Below are positions 32,956-40,633 of a stretch of 59,736 nucleotides of DNA, piece by piece. Origin of the DNA: DASSKK01 sp035690495 (GTDB lineage: Bacteria; Actinomycetota; Actinomycetes; Propionibacteriales; Nocardioidaceae); NCBI GenBank assembly GCA_035690495.1, contig DASSKK010000040.1:1-59736 (forward strand). Direction: 5' to 3'. The notes below the pieces were generated by a model. That model was not told the origin of the DNA, searched no databases, and worked only from the letters and a program-made list of their open reading frames with translations. Each line of letters begins with the position of its first letter. Within the stretch, counting starts at the first letter, position 1. Position numbers and translations under genes: made by a program.

Positions 32956-34196
32956 GCAGCCCGGGCAGCACGCGCACGGGCATCGACGCCGACATCGACC
33001 GGCACCGTCTCGCCACCCGACTCGGGCGCGCCGTCGCAGGGCTCGCCGAGCCGCCCTGCCCCCCGGTCGCGGTCGTCGACCGGGACGCGTTCGACGCGAA
33101 TGCAGCCGACCTCGTGCGCCGTGCCGGCGGGAAACCCGTGCGCCTGGCGACCAAGTCCCTGCGGATACCCGCGCTGGGCGAGCGGGCGCTGGCCGTCCCG
33201 GGCTTTCACGGCGTGCTGGCCTACACCCTGCGCGAGGCCCTGTGGCTCTTCGACGCAGGCGTCTGCGACGACATCGTGATGGGTTACCCGAGCGTGGACC
33301 GGGTGGCGATCCGCCGGCTCTGCGACGACCCGGCCGCGGCACGCGCGATCACGCTGATGATCGACGATCCCGCACACCTCGAGGTGGTCACGGCGGTGCG
33401 GGGGCCCGGCAAGACACGGATCCGGGTGGCAATCGACATCGACGCCGGTCTTCGTCTCGGGCCGGCCCGTGTCGGCCCACGACGGTCCCCGCTGTACGAC
33501 GTGGAACCTGTGGTCGCCCTTGCCCGCGACGTGGTCCGCCGACGTGCCTTCGACCTGGTCGGCGTGATGACGTATGAGGGCCAGGTCGCCGGCGTGCCGG
33601 ACCGCGTGCCGGGCCGCCCGGGACGCTCCTTGGTGGTCCGCACCCTGAAGTCCGCCTCGGTGTCACAGATCCACGAGCGGCGGGCGCGGCTTGCCGGCGC
33701 GCTGAGCGAGGTGACCAGGCTGCAGTTCTGGAACGCCGGCGGGTCCGGCAGCATCGAGACCTCGTCGCACGACCCGGCGGTCACCGAGGTCACCGCGGGC
33801 TCCGGGCTGCTCGGGCCGACCTTGTTCGACCATTACGCCTGCTTCACTCCGCAGCCCGCTGCGTTCTTCGGGCTGCCGGTGGTACGACGACCCGCCCTGG
33901 ACTGCGTCACGGTCGCCGGGGGCGGCCTGATCGCCTCCGGTCCGGCCGGCCGCACCCGCTCCCCCACCCCCTGGGCCCCACCGGGGCTGCGGCTGACCGC
34001 AACGGAGGGCGCCGGAGAGGTGCAGACCCCTCTGGTCGGTGCGACCGCCGCCAGCCTCGCGCTGGGTGATCTGGTCTGGTTCCGGCATGCCAAGTCCGGC
34101 GAGCTGGCCGAGCACGTCCGCCGGGTGCATGTGGTCTCCGGCGACGCGGTCGTGGACCGGATGCCGACCTACCGCGGCACCGGCAACGCGTGGTAG
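32952..34196 (+). CDS. PLP enzyme of the alanine-racemase/D-threonine-aldolase fold
   Basis: 414 aa. Fold-type III PLP enzyme: LATKSLRIPALGERAL holds the PLP lysine, VAIDIDAGLRLGPARVG and FWNAGGSGSIETSS are the barrel strands binding phosphate, and the C-terminal metal-binding domain includes LVWFRHAKSGELAEHV with the expected histidine and a GDLVWFR block. Such proteins are annotated amino acid deaminase/aldolase; the substrate is unknown. ATG overlaps the previous stop (ATGA). Confidence 0.85.
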   Translation: MSSPGSTRTGIDADIDRHRLATRLGRAVAGLAEPPCPPVAVVDRDAFDANAADLVRRAGGKPVRLATKSLRIPALGERALAVPGFHGVLAYTLREALWLFDAGVCDDIVMGYPSVDRVAIRRLCDDPAAARAITLMIDDPAHLEVVTAVRGPGKTRIRVAIDIDAGLRLGPARVGPRRSPLYDVEPVVALARDVVRRRAFDLVGVMTYEGQVAGVPDRVPGRPGRSLVVRTLKSASVSQIHERRARLAGALSEVTRLQFWNAGGSGSIETSSHDPAVTEVTAGSGLLGPTLFDHYACFTPQPAAFFGLPVVRRPALDCVTVAGGGLIASGPAGRTRSPTPWAPPGLRLTATEGAGEVQTPLVGATAASLALGDLVWFRHAKSGELAEHVRRVHVVSGDAVVDRMPTYRGTGNAW

Positions 34197-34807
34197 CCGC
34201 CGGGGAACCGGTATCCACCGACGAGACCGCCGATCTCGTGCTGGGCCTGACGATGAGCCGGGCGCCGACGCTGGGCTCGGGGCGGATGGTCTGCGTCGAC
34301 GGGCCGGCCGGCTCGGGCAAGACGACGCTCGCCGGCGCGATCGAGGCGGCTGCCGCGCGCAGTGGGTGTGCCTGCTCGCTGGTCCATCTCGACGATCTCT
34401 ATCCGGGTTGGTCCGGGCTCACCGAGGGGATGGCGCGCGTCCGCGACCGTCTGGTGGGCCCGTTGAGCCGGGGCGAGCCGGGCGGGTACCACCGCTATGA
34501 CTGGATCGCCGAGACCGACGCCGAGTGGCACGAGGTAGCCGCAACGGAGCTGCTGATCGTGGAAGGCGTCGGGTCGGGCGCCGCCGACTACCACGCGGCG
34601 ATCACCACGCTGGTCTGGGTGGAGGTGCCCGCGGACCTGCGTGTCGCCCGCGGGCTGCACCGCGACGGGGAGCAGGTGCGCGACCACTGGCTCACCTGGA
34701 TGGCCGACGAGGACGCGATGTTCGCGCGGGGGCAGACCAGGGGCCGTGCGCACGTGCTCGTCGACGGGACGGGTCAACGGCCGGCCCGGATCGTGGCAGG
34801 GTGGTGA
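34190..34807 (+). CDS. P-loop kinase, uridine-kinase-like
   Basis: 205 aa. Walker A GPAGSGKTTLAGAI, followed by HLDDLYPGWSGL (the DDFY-like substrate/magnesium region of uridine kinases) and LIVEGVGSG. Probably phosphorylates a nucleoside, pantothenate-like or sugar compound. GTG 34190 overlaps the end of the PLP gene; later starts (for example ATG 34253) would still keep the P-loop. Confidence 0.78.
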   Translation: MVAAGEPVSTDETADLVLGLTMSRAPTLGSGRMVCVDGPAGSGKTTLAGAIEAAAARSGCACSLVHLDDLYPGWSGLTEGMARVRDRLVGPLSRGEPGGYHRYDWIAETDAEWHEVAATELLIVEGVGSGAADYHAAITTLVWVEVPADLRVARGLHRDGEQVRDHWLTWMADEDAMFARGQTRGRAHVLVDGTGQRPARIVAGW

Positions 34808-35730
34808 GCATGGTGGCTCCCAGCGGCGAACAGTTCGAGATCCGAGGTGGCGGCTACCGTGCCGTCGTCACCGAGTGCGGCGCCGGCCTGCGGCTGCTGG
34901 AGCACGACGAGCGTCCGGTCCTCGCCGGCTTCGCGGTCGACGAGCACGCCACTGGTGGACGCGGCCAGCTGCTGCTGCCGTGGCCGAACCGGGTCGCCGG
35001 CGCGGCGTACTCCTTCGGGGGGCGGGATCTGCAACTTCCGGTCACCGAGCACGAGACCGGCAACGCGATCCACGGGCTGACCCGATGGTCACCGTGGACG
35101 CTGGAAGAGCTGGCTCCCGGCTCGGTCTCGCTGGTGCACCGGCTGATGGCGCAGCCCGGCTACCCGTGGACGGTCGACCTGCACGTGGTCTACGACCTGT
35201 CCGCCGACGGGCTCACGGCGACGGTCACCGCCACCAACCTGAGCGCCGAGCCCGCGCCCTACGCACAGGGCGCGCACCCCTACCTCACCGTGGGGGACGA
35301 GGGAGTCGAGGGCTGGGAGCTCACACTGCCTGCGGACACGCGGCTTCGCGTGGACGAGCGCGGCATCCCGACCGGGCTCGAGCAGGTGGAAGGCAGCGAC
35401 ATGGACTTCCGGATCTCCCGGCCGATCCGCGGTGCCGTGCTGGACACCTGCTTCACCGACCTGACTCGCACCGAGGACGGGCGGGCGACCGTGACGCTGC
35501 GCAATCCCGCGGCCGACCGTGCTGTGGCGGTGTGGATGGACCGCGCGCACGAATGGGTGCAGGTCTTCACCGGTGACACCCTCGCGACCGGCGCGCGAAG
35601 GTCTGTGGCGCTCGAGCCGATGACCGCACCGCCCAACGCGTTCGGGTCCGGGGAGGGGCTTGTTGAGCTGGGGGCCGCCGGCGAACCCGGGGACGAGCAC
35701 TCCTCCTCGTGGGGGATCCACACCGGCTGA
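34804..35730 (+). CDS. Aldose 1-epimerase family protein
   Basis: 308 aa, beta-sandwich mutarotase. GRGQLLLPWPNRVAGAAYSFGG, the histidine region AIHGLTRW and AQGAHPYLTVG contain the catalytic histidines; the catalytic glutamate is likely in HEWVQVFTGD/SVALEPMT. Interconverts sugar anomers, or epimerises a hexose 6-phosphate. GTG 34804 overlaps the kinase stop (GTGA); ATG 34810 is the alternative. A paralogue begins at 59602. It ends 8 bp before the convergent ring hydrolase gene. Confidence 0.88.
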   Translation: MSMVAPSGEQFEIRGGGYRAVVTECGAGLRLLEHDERPVLAGFAVDEHATGGRGQLLLPWPNRVAGAAYSFGGRDLQLPVTEHETGNAIHGLTRWSPWTLEELAPGSVSLVHRLMAQPGYPWTVDLHVVYDLSADGLTATVTATNLSAEPAPYAQGAHPYLTVGDEGVEGWELTLPADTRLRVDERGIPTGLEQVEGSDMDFRISRPIRGAVLDTCFTDLTRTEDGRATVTLRNPAADRAVAVWMDRAHEWVQVFTGDTLATGARRSVALEPMTAPPNAFGSGEGLVELGAAGEPGDEHSSSWGIHTG

Positions 35731-35738
35731 CCACGGGC

Positions 35739-36881
35739 TCAACGAGGCGGCGGGGGGACGTAGCCGGTCGGATCGTCGCCGAGGTCGACGATCGCGGCGA
35801 CCGGTCCTCCCCCGTCGGGCCCCTGATGCGCGGCCGAGACCGACACGAACACCGCCGGGTCCCCCGTCACCGCAGCGGTCACGCCGCCGACCGCAGCCTT
35901 GATCTGCCGGTGCCAGTGCACGTCGGAGTCGTCGAGCATCGCGTTTCGCCGACCGTGGACGTGACCGTCCTGGCTGACCTCGCACTTGAGGAAGACGTTG
36001 ACGAGGCGGCCCTGCAGGTCGTCCGGGTGCGGACGCTCGGGAAGTTCGAGACCGGCGTCCCGGATTGCCCCCCAGATGCCGTCGGAGTCCAGCGCGTCGC
36101 GCATCACGGAGTGCCCGATCCGGTACCGGCCACCCACACCCCGCGCGTTGCCGACCACCACCACCTGGGCGCGGTCGAGCTCGACCCCCGAGGAGCAGGA
36201 CGCCACCGCGGAGTAGAGCGAACGGTCCTGCAGCACGTCGGCATCGGTCGGCCGGTCGATCTCGCCGAGACCGACAGCCACCCCCAGCGCCGTACACCCG
36301 TTGGACAGATCCATCGACTCCAGCGTGTGCTCGGTCCACACGGTCTCGCCGCGGCTCTTGGCGTCCGAGATCGTGTCGAGGGTCAGCAGCGGCGTCTTGG
36401 TCTGCACGTAGTGGACGTCGGCGGCATCGGTGATGCCGGCCCGTTCCATGGCCACGCGCACGGCGTCGGCGACCTTGTCGATCATCGCGACCCGGCCGAT
36501 GTCCTCGGGCAGCAGCACGTCGCTCATGGCGAAGCCGACGGTCAGCCGTGGCTCGTCGCCGGGCTCGGTGCGGTCGGCGGGCAGCGTCGCGAAGATCGTC
36601 GCGTGGGGGCTGATCACCCCGTCGGTGCCGCCGGACCACACGATCGGGATCTGCGCGACCTCATCGGCCGGACGTGACCCCTTCTCGACCAGCACCTCCC
36701 GGAAGGCCCGGTCCGCGATGATCCTGGTGTAGTCGTTGACGCCGCCGTTGCCCTCGGTCTTGCCGATCACGGCGACCACGCGGTCGGCTTCGAGCACGCC
36801 GGCGTCGATCAGCTCGGCAAGTCCGCTCGCGTCGGCGACCGAGCGCAGCGGCACCTTGCGTACCTCGATGGCGTCGGGCAT
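35739..36881 (-). CDS. Ring-opening amidohydrolase (barbiturase/cyanuric acid hydrolase family)
   Basis: 380-aa member of the AtzD/barbiturase family, which opens cyclic imides. The fold has three repeats, each with a Ser-Lys dyad: Lys41 (GKTEGNGG) with Ser83 (WSGGTDG); Lys162 (YVQTKTPLL) with Ser230/231 (ASCSSGVEL); Lys299 (FLKCEVSQDG) with Ser349 (SVSAAHQGPDGGG). All are intact, so it is likely active. The family is known to contain both cyanuric acid hydrolases and barbiturases; the neighbouring uracil-type permease and Mo-hydroxylase favour barbiturate or a methylbarbiturate as substrate, giving ureidomalonate (inference). It is last in its operon, 1 bp after the carbamate kinase gene. 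Confidence 0.9.
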   Translation of the reverse strand: MPDAIEVRKVPLRSVADASGLAELIDAGVLEADRVVAVIGKTEGNGGVNDYTRIIADRAFREVLVEKGSRPADEVAQIPIVWSGGTDGVISPHATIFATLPADRTEPGDEPRLTVGFAMSDVLLPEDIGRVAMIDKVADAVRVAMERAGITDAADVHYVQTKTPLLTLDTISDAKSRGETVWTEHTLESMDLSNGCTALGVAVGLGEIDRPTDADVLQDRSLYSAVASCSSGVELDRAQVVVVGNARGVGGRYRIGHSVMRDALDSDGIWGAIRDAGLELPERPHPDDLQGRLVNVFLKCEVSQDGHVHGRRNAMLDDSDVHWHRQIKAAVGGVTAAVTGDPAVFVSVSAAHQGPDGGGPVAAIVDLGDDPTGYVPPPPR

Positions 36882-36882
36882 G

Positions 36883-37842
36883 TCAGCTCTCCTTCTCCTG
36901 GTGGGGTTCGTGGTCGGGTACGACGACGGTGCCGGCGTCCCCGCCCACCGCGTCTGTGATGTGGTCCAAGCTGCCGATCACGGCGTACTTCCCCCCGCCT
37001 TCGACGAACAGGCAGGCGGCGTCCACCTTCGGCCCCATCGACCCGGACGCGAAGTGGCCCTCGGCTGCGTAGCCGCGCATCCGCCCCACCGGCACCCGGC
37101 CCAACGGCTCGGCTTCGGGCGTGCCGAACCGCAGCACGGCATGGGGCACATCGGTCGCGATCACCAGCACGTCGGCGTGCACCGTGCGCGCCAGCAGCGC
37201 CGCGCCGAGGTCCTTGTCGATGACGGCCTCGACACCGCGCCAGCCACCGTCCTCGGACACCACGGGCAGCCCCCCGCCACCGGCCGCGACCACGACGAAC
37301 CCGGCGTCCACCAGCGCCTTCACCGCGGGGGCGTCGACGATCTCGAGCGGCTCCGGCGAGGCGACCACCCGCCGCCACCCCTTCTCCCCGCGGTCCTGCC
37401 AGATCTCGCCGTGCCCGATCAGCGGCTCGGCCTCCTCCTCGGACAGGTAGCGTCCGATCGGCTTGGTCGGCTCGGTGAAACCGGGGTCGTCGGCGTCCAC
37501 CCGGGTCCGGGTCACCACGGTCGCGGAAGGCACGTGCACACCTCGCGCCATCAACGCCGCGTCGAGCGCGTTCATCAGCACGAAGCCGAGCGTCGCCTGC
37601 GTCGACGCACCGCACCAGTCCAACGGCACCGGGGGTACGACGGACGCCGCGATCTCGTTCTTCACCAGCAGGTTGCCGACCTGGGGCCCGTTGCCGTGGG
37701 TGAGCACCACCTCGACGCCCTCGACGAGCAGGTCGGCGACACTCTCCATGGCGACCTTGCCGGCCGCGATCTGGTCCTCGACGCGGGCACGGCCGTCGGG
37801 GCCGGTCATCGCGTTGCCACCCAGCGCCAGCACCGCCCTCAT
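36883..37842 (-). CDS. arcC: Carbamate kinase
   Basis: 319-aa amino-acid-kinase-fold enzyme. MRAVLALGGNAM, VLTHGNGPQVGNLL and VVAAGGGGLPV are diagnostic, and GHFASGSMGPKVDAACLFV lies at the C-terminus. In catabolism it makes ATP from carbamoyl phosphate and ADP, releasing carbamate (ammonia and CO2). No arginine deiminase genes are nearby; the carbamoyl-phosphate source in this island is likely the FdrA/DUF1116/DUF2877 complex. ATG 37842 overlaps the hydrolase stop (ATGA). Confidence 0.93.
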   Translation of the reverse strand: MRAVLALGGNAMTGPDGRARVEDQIAAGKVAMESVADLLVEGVEVVLTHGNGPQVGNLLVKNEIAASVVPPVPLDWCGASTQATLGFVLMNALDAALMARGVHVPSATVVTRTRVDADDPGFTEPTKPIGRYLSEEEAEPLIGHGEIWQDRGEKGWRRVVASPEPLEIVDAPAVKALVDAGFVVVAAGGGGLPVVSEDGGWRGVEAVIDKDLGAALLARTVHADVLVIATDVPHAVLRFGTPEAEPLGRVPVGRMRGYAAEGHFASGSMGPKVDAACLFVEGGGKYAVIGSLDHITDAVGGDAGTVVVPDHEPHQEKES

Positions 37843-38735
37843 CGTGTGTGCTCCGTGACGAACGAGGCGACCACCTTCGCGTAGCGATCGGGCTCCTCGT
37901 GGTAGCAGAAGTGGCCGGACTCCTCGAAGGTGACCACCGACCCGTCTGAGACGTCCTGGACGTACCGCGCGATCATCTGCGGCGTGGTGACCAGGTCCTG
38001 GCCTCCGTGCAAAAGCACCGATGGCCGGCTCAGCTCGGCCAGCCGCGGCATCCGGTCGACGTACATCTCCTCCAGCAGCGGAGCGTGCGAGGTTCCGCGC
38101 GCCCAGGTCTCCTCGCCGAAGCCGGCAGATTCCATGCCCTGCTCGAAGCGGGCACTGGCGGCCGCGTCGACGAAGTACAGCTCCTGGTAGTGCTCGCCCA
38201 ACGCCTCCACCGGCACACGCGTCTCGTCGGCCGCACGCAGGCGCCGCGACAGGCCCGCCAGCTCGCGGCAACGAGCGGCCTCCTCCGGGTGTCCGTGCTC
38301 GTCGAGCAGTGCGGCGGCGATGGGCAGCCGGTGGCGGTCGGTGCCGTCGGCGTCCCAGCAGGGGCAGTCGAAGACGACCCCGTCGACGGCTCGGGGGTGG
38401 GACAGGGCGTAGTCCAGCGCCCCCGCCCCGCCGGCCGAGTGACCGAGGACCGTCCACGACGAGACCCCGAGCCGTTCCCGGATCGCCTCGAAGTCCGCAA
38501 GGAGCACGCCTGTGGTGAGGCTCACCTCGCCGACCGGGCCGGAGCGCAGTACGCCGCGCTGGTCGACGCCCACCACCCGCATCGACGAGGCGAGCTCATC
38601 GCCCATGGTGGCCATGAAGTCGTAGCAGCTCATCCCGGGGCCGCCGTGCACGTAGAGCAGGGCCGGTGCGCTCTGCTCGCCGCGGTCGTCGACGAAGACC
38701 GTGGTGCCGTTCACGTCCAGATATCTCTGAGTCAT
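37839..38735 (-). CDS. Alpha/beta hydrolase, proline iminopeptidase-like
   Basis: 298 aa. HGGPGMSCYDF forms the oxyanion region, GHSAGGAGALDYAL the nucleophile elbow, and HFCYHEEPDRY the histidine end; a cap domain sits between. It resembles prolyl aminopeptidases, but in this operon it more likely cleaves an amide or ester intermediate of ring degradation (inference). ATG-coupled on both sides. Confidence 0.82.
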   Translation of the reverse strand: MTQRYLDVNGTTVFVDDRGEQSAPALLYVHGGPGMSCYDFMATMGDELASSMRVVGVDQRGVLRSGPVGEVSLTTGVLLADFEAIRERLGVSSWTVLGHSAGGAGALDYALSHPRAVDGVVFDCPCWDADGTDRHRLPIAAALLDEHGHPEEAARCRELAGLSRRLRAADETRVPVEALGEHYQELYFVDAAASARFEQGMESAGFGEETWARGTSHAPLLEEMYVDRMPRLAELSRPSVLLHGGQDLVTTPQMIARYVQDVSDGSVVTFEESGHFCYHEEPDRYAKVVASFVTEHTR

Positions 38736-40633
38736 CGGTCAGGCCTCCCGTCCAACCAGTCCACGTCCGCGTGCGCGACGCCACCGGACAGCCTTGCGTA
38801 GCCGGGGCCGCGGTCGAAGAACGGCTGCGACGAAGGATCCCCCCGTTCCGAGCGGAGCCGCTCGCGCAGCCTCTCGCTTGCAGGTACGTCGGCCCGCGCG
38901 GCCCCTTCCGGGCCGCTGAGCACCGTGCCGTAGTCCCGCTCGGCACCCTCGCGGGACACCTTGCCCCACCGCACGTCGCGCACCACCTCGTCGTACGGCC
39001 GCTCCAGCGGGTCGCCCCATCCTCCGCCACCGGTGGTGCGGATCCGGATCGTCTCACCGGCAGCGACCGGCTCGGCGTCGGCGAGCGCGTCCACCTCTCG
39101 CTCGTGCGGCCCGCCCGGGTCGATCGTCACGGAGAACGGGGCCCCTGCCCTGCCTCCGCGGACGCCCCAGCAGGACAGGATCGACCGGTCCGCGATCGAC
39201 ATGAAGTGCGCATCGCGCAGCATCCGGATGTGCTTCTCGTAGCCGAGACCGCCGCGGTAGCGTCCCGCTCCCCCGCTGTCCACGGCAAGCCCGAGCCGCT
39301 CGACCACGAACGGGAACCTCGCCTCGGAGAACTCACTCGGCAGGTTGCGGGAGTCCGGGACCACGTGGATGGTGTCCTCGCCGTCGGCGTAGTGGCGTCC
39401 TCCGGAGCCGCCGCCGAGGACCTCGCGCATGAGGTACGGCGCCCCTTCCGCGTCCACGCCGTACACCCCGGTGTAGCGGATCGTCTCCTGGTCGGCGGGC
39501 ATCCGGCCCTCGACCGCCTTGGCGAGCACTCCGGCGAGCACACCGAGCAGCCGGAGGATCACGAACGTGCGCGCGTTGGTGGGCGCCGGGAAGACCGGGG
39601 TCAGCAGCGTCCCCGGCGGCGGGAAGCGCATCTCGATCAACGGCACCACGCCCTCGTTGACGTCGAGCTCGGCCATCCGCTCGGGAGTGTCGGCGAGGTT
39701 GCGCAGGATGGGGGCGAGCCACTTCTTCAAGAAGTTGCCGTCGGCGTAGTCGCCGCAGTGGTTGATCGGCCCCTTCGCCTGCGGACCCGTGCCGTCGAAG
39801 TCGATGACCAGCCGCTCGCCGCGGGGGTCGTCGGCTGCGGTGCGGGTCAGCGTGATCCGCTGCGCGTGCAGCCTCGGCGGGTCGACGCCGTCGTGCTCGG
39901 CGTAGTCCTCCCAGGTCCAGCTGCCCACGGGGATCTTGGCGAGCACCTCGCGGCGGAACGTCTCGGTGGTCTGGGCAAGGATCGCCTCGAAGCACCGTTC
40001 GACGGTCTCGCGGCCGTAGCGGCCGAACAGCTCGGCCATCCTGCGCGCTCCCATCAGGCAGGCCGAGCACTCGGCGTCCAGGTCGGCGGCCAGAGACTCG
40101 GGCGTCCGCGAGTTGCGGGTCATGATCGCCAGCGCCGCCTGGTTGCGCACGCCCGCGTCCCACAGCCGGATCGGCGGGACCATCAGCCCTTCCTCGAAGA
40201 CGCTGGTGGCGTGGCTGGGCATCGAGCCGGGCACGGTGCCGCCGATGTCGTCATGGTGTCCGAAGGCCTGCACGAACGCGACCACCTCCGGGACGCCTGA
40301 TCCCGGATCCGCGGCGAAGACGGGCGCGGTGACGCACAGGTCGGGAAGATGCCCGATGCCGCCCTCGGACAGATAGACGTCGTTGTGGAAGAACACGTCC
40401 CCTGGCCGCATCGTCTCGATCGGATGGTCACGTACGACCGGGTGCACCAGCGCGGAGTAGGACCGTCCGGTGAGCTTGCGCAGGTGTACGTCGTGGATGC
40501 CGGCCCGGTAGTCGTGCGCGTCGCGGATCATCGGCGACCGCGACGTGCGCCCGATCGCGGTCTCCACCTCCCGCTCCACCGACGCAAGGTAGCCCGCGAC
40601 GATCTCCACCAGCACCGGGTCCGGCGCGCTCAT
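38732..40633 (-). CDS. hyuB: HyuB: hydantoinase B/oxoprolinase family subunit
   Basis: 633-aa beta subunit of ATP-dependent hydantoinase/acetone-carboxylase-like enzymes. RDHPIETMRPGDVFFHNDVY, the histidine region FGHHDDIGG, and the C-terminal TTGGGGWGDPLERP are family marks. It is always paired with HyuA. Known relatives act on 5-oxoproline, N-methylhydantoin or cyclic imides with ATP. The overlap with hyuA is ATGA. Confidence 0.92.
   Translation of the reverse strand: MSAPDPVLVEIVAGYLASVEREVETAIGRTSRSPMIRDAHDYRAGIHDVHLRKLTGRSYSALVHPVVRDHPIETMRPGDVFFHNDVYLSEGGIGHLPDLCVTAPVFAADPGSGVPEVVAFVQAFGHHDDIGGTVPGSMPSHATSVFEEGLMVPPIRLWDAGVRNQAALAIMTRNSRTPESLAADLDAECSACLMGARRMAELFGRYGRETVERCFEAILAQTTETFRREVLAKIPVGSWTWEDYAEHDGVDPPRLHAQRITLTRTAADDPRGERLVIDFDGTGPQAKGPINHCGDYADGNFLKKWLAPILRNLADTPERMAELDVNEGVVPLIEMRFPPPGTLLTPVFPAPTNARTFVILRLLGVLAGVLAKAVEGRMPADQETIRYTGVYGVDAEGAPYLMREVLGGGSGGRHYADGEDTIHVVPDSRNLPSEFSEARFPFVVERLGLAVDSGGAGRYRGGLGYEKHIRMLRDAHFMSIADRSILSCWGVRGGRAGAPFSVTIDPGGPHEREVDALADAEPVAAGETIRIRTTGGGGWGDPLERPYDEVVRDVRWGKVSREGAERDYGTVLSGPEGAARADVPASERLRERLRSERGDPSSQPFFDRGPGYARLSGGVAHADVDWLDGRPDR

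Noticed and set aside
30876..34196. A 1106-residue plus-strand frame
   Set aside because: Its first two thirds are antisense to the MEDS and SseB genes; only the end, from 32952, is a real gene.
36883..37842. Carbamate kinase as part of an arginine deiminase pathway
   Set aside because: No arcA or catabolic arcB is nearby, and the biosynthetic argF is in a different operon.
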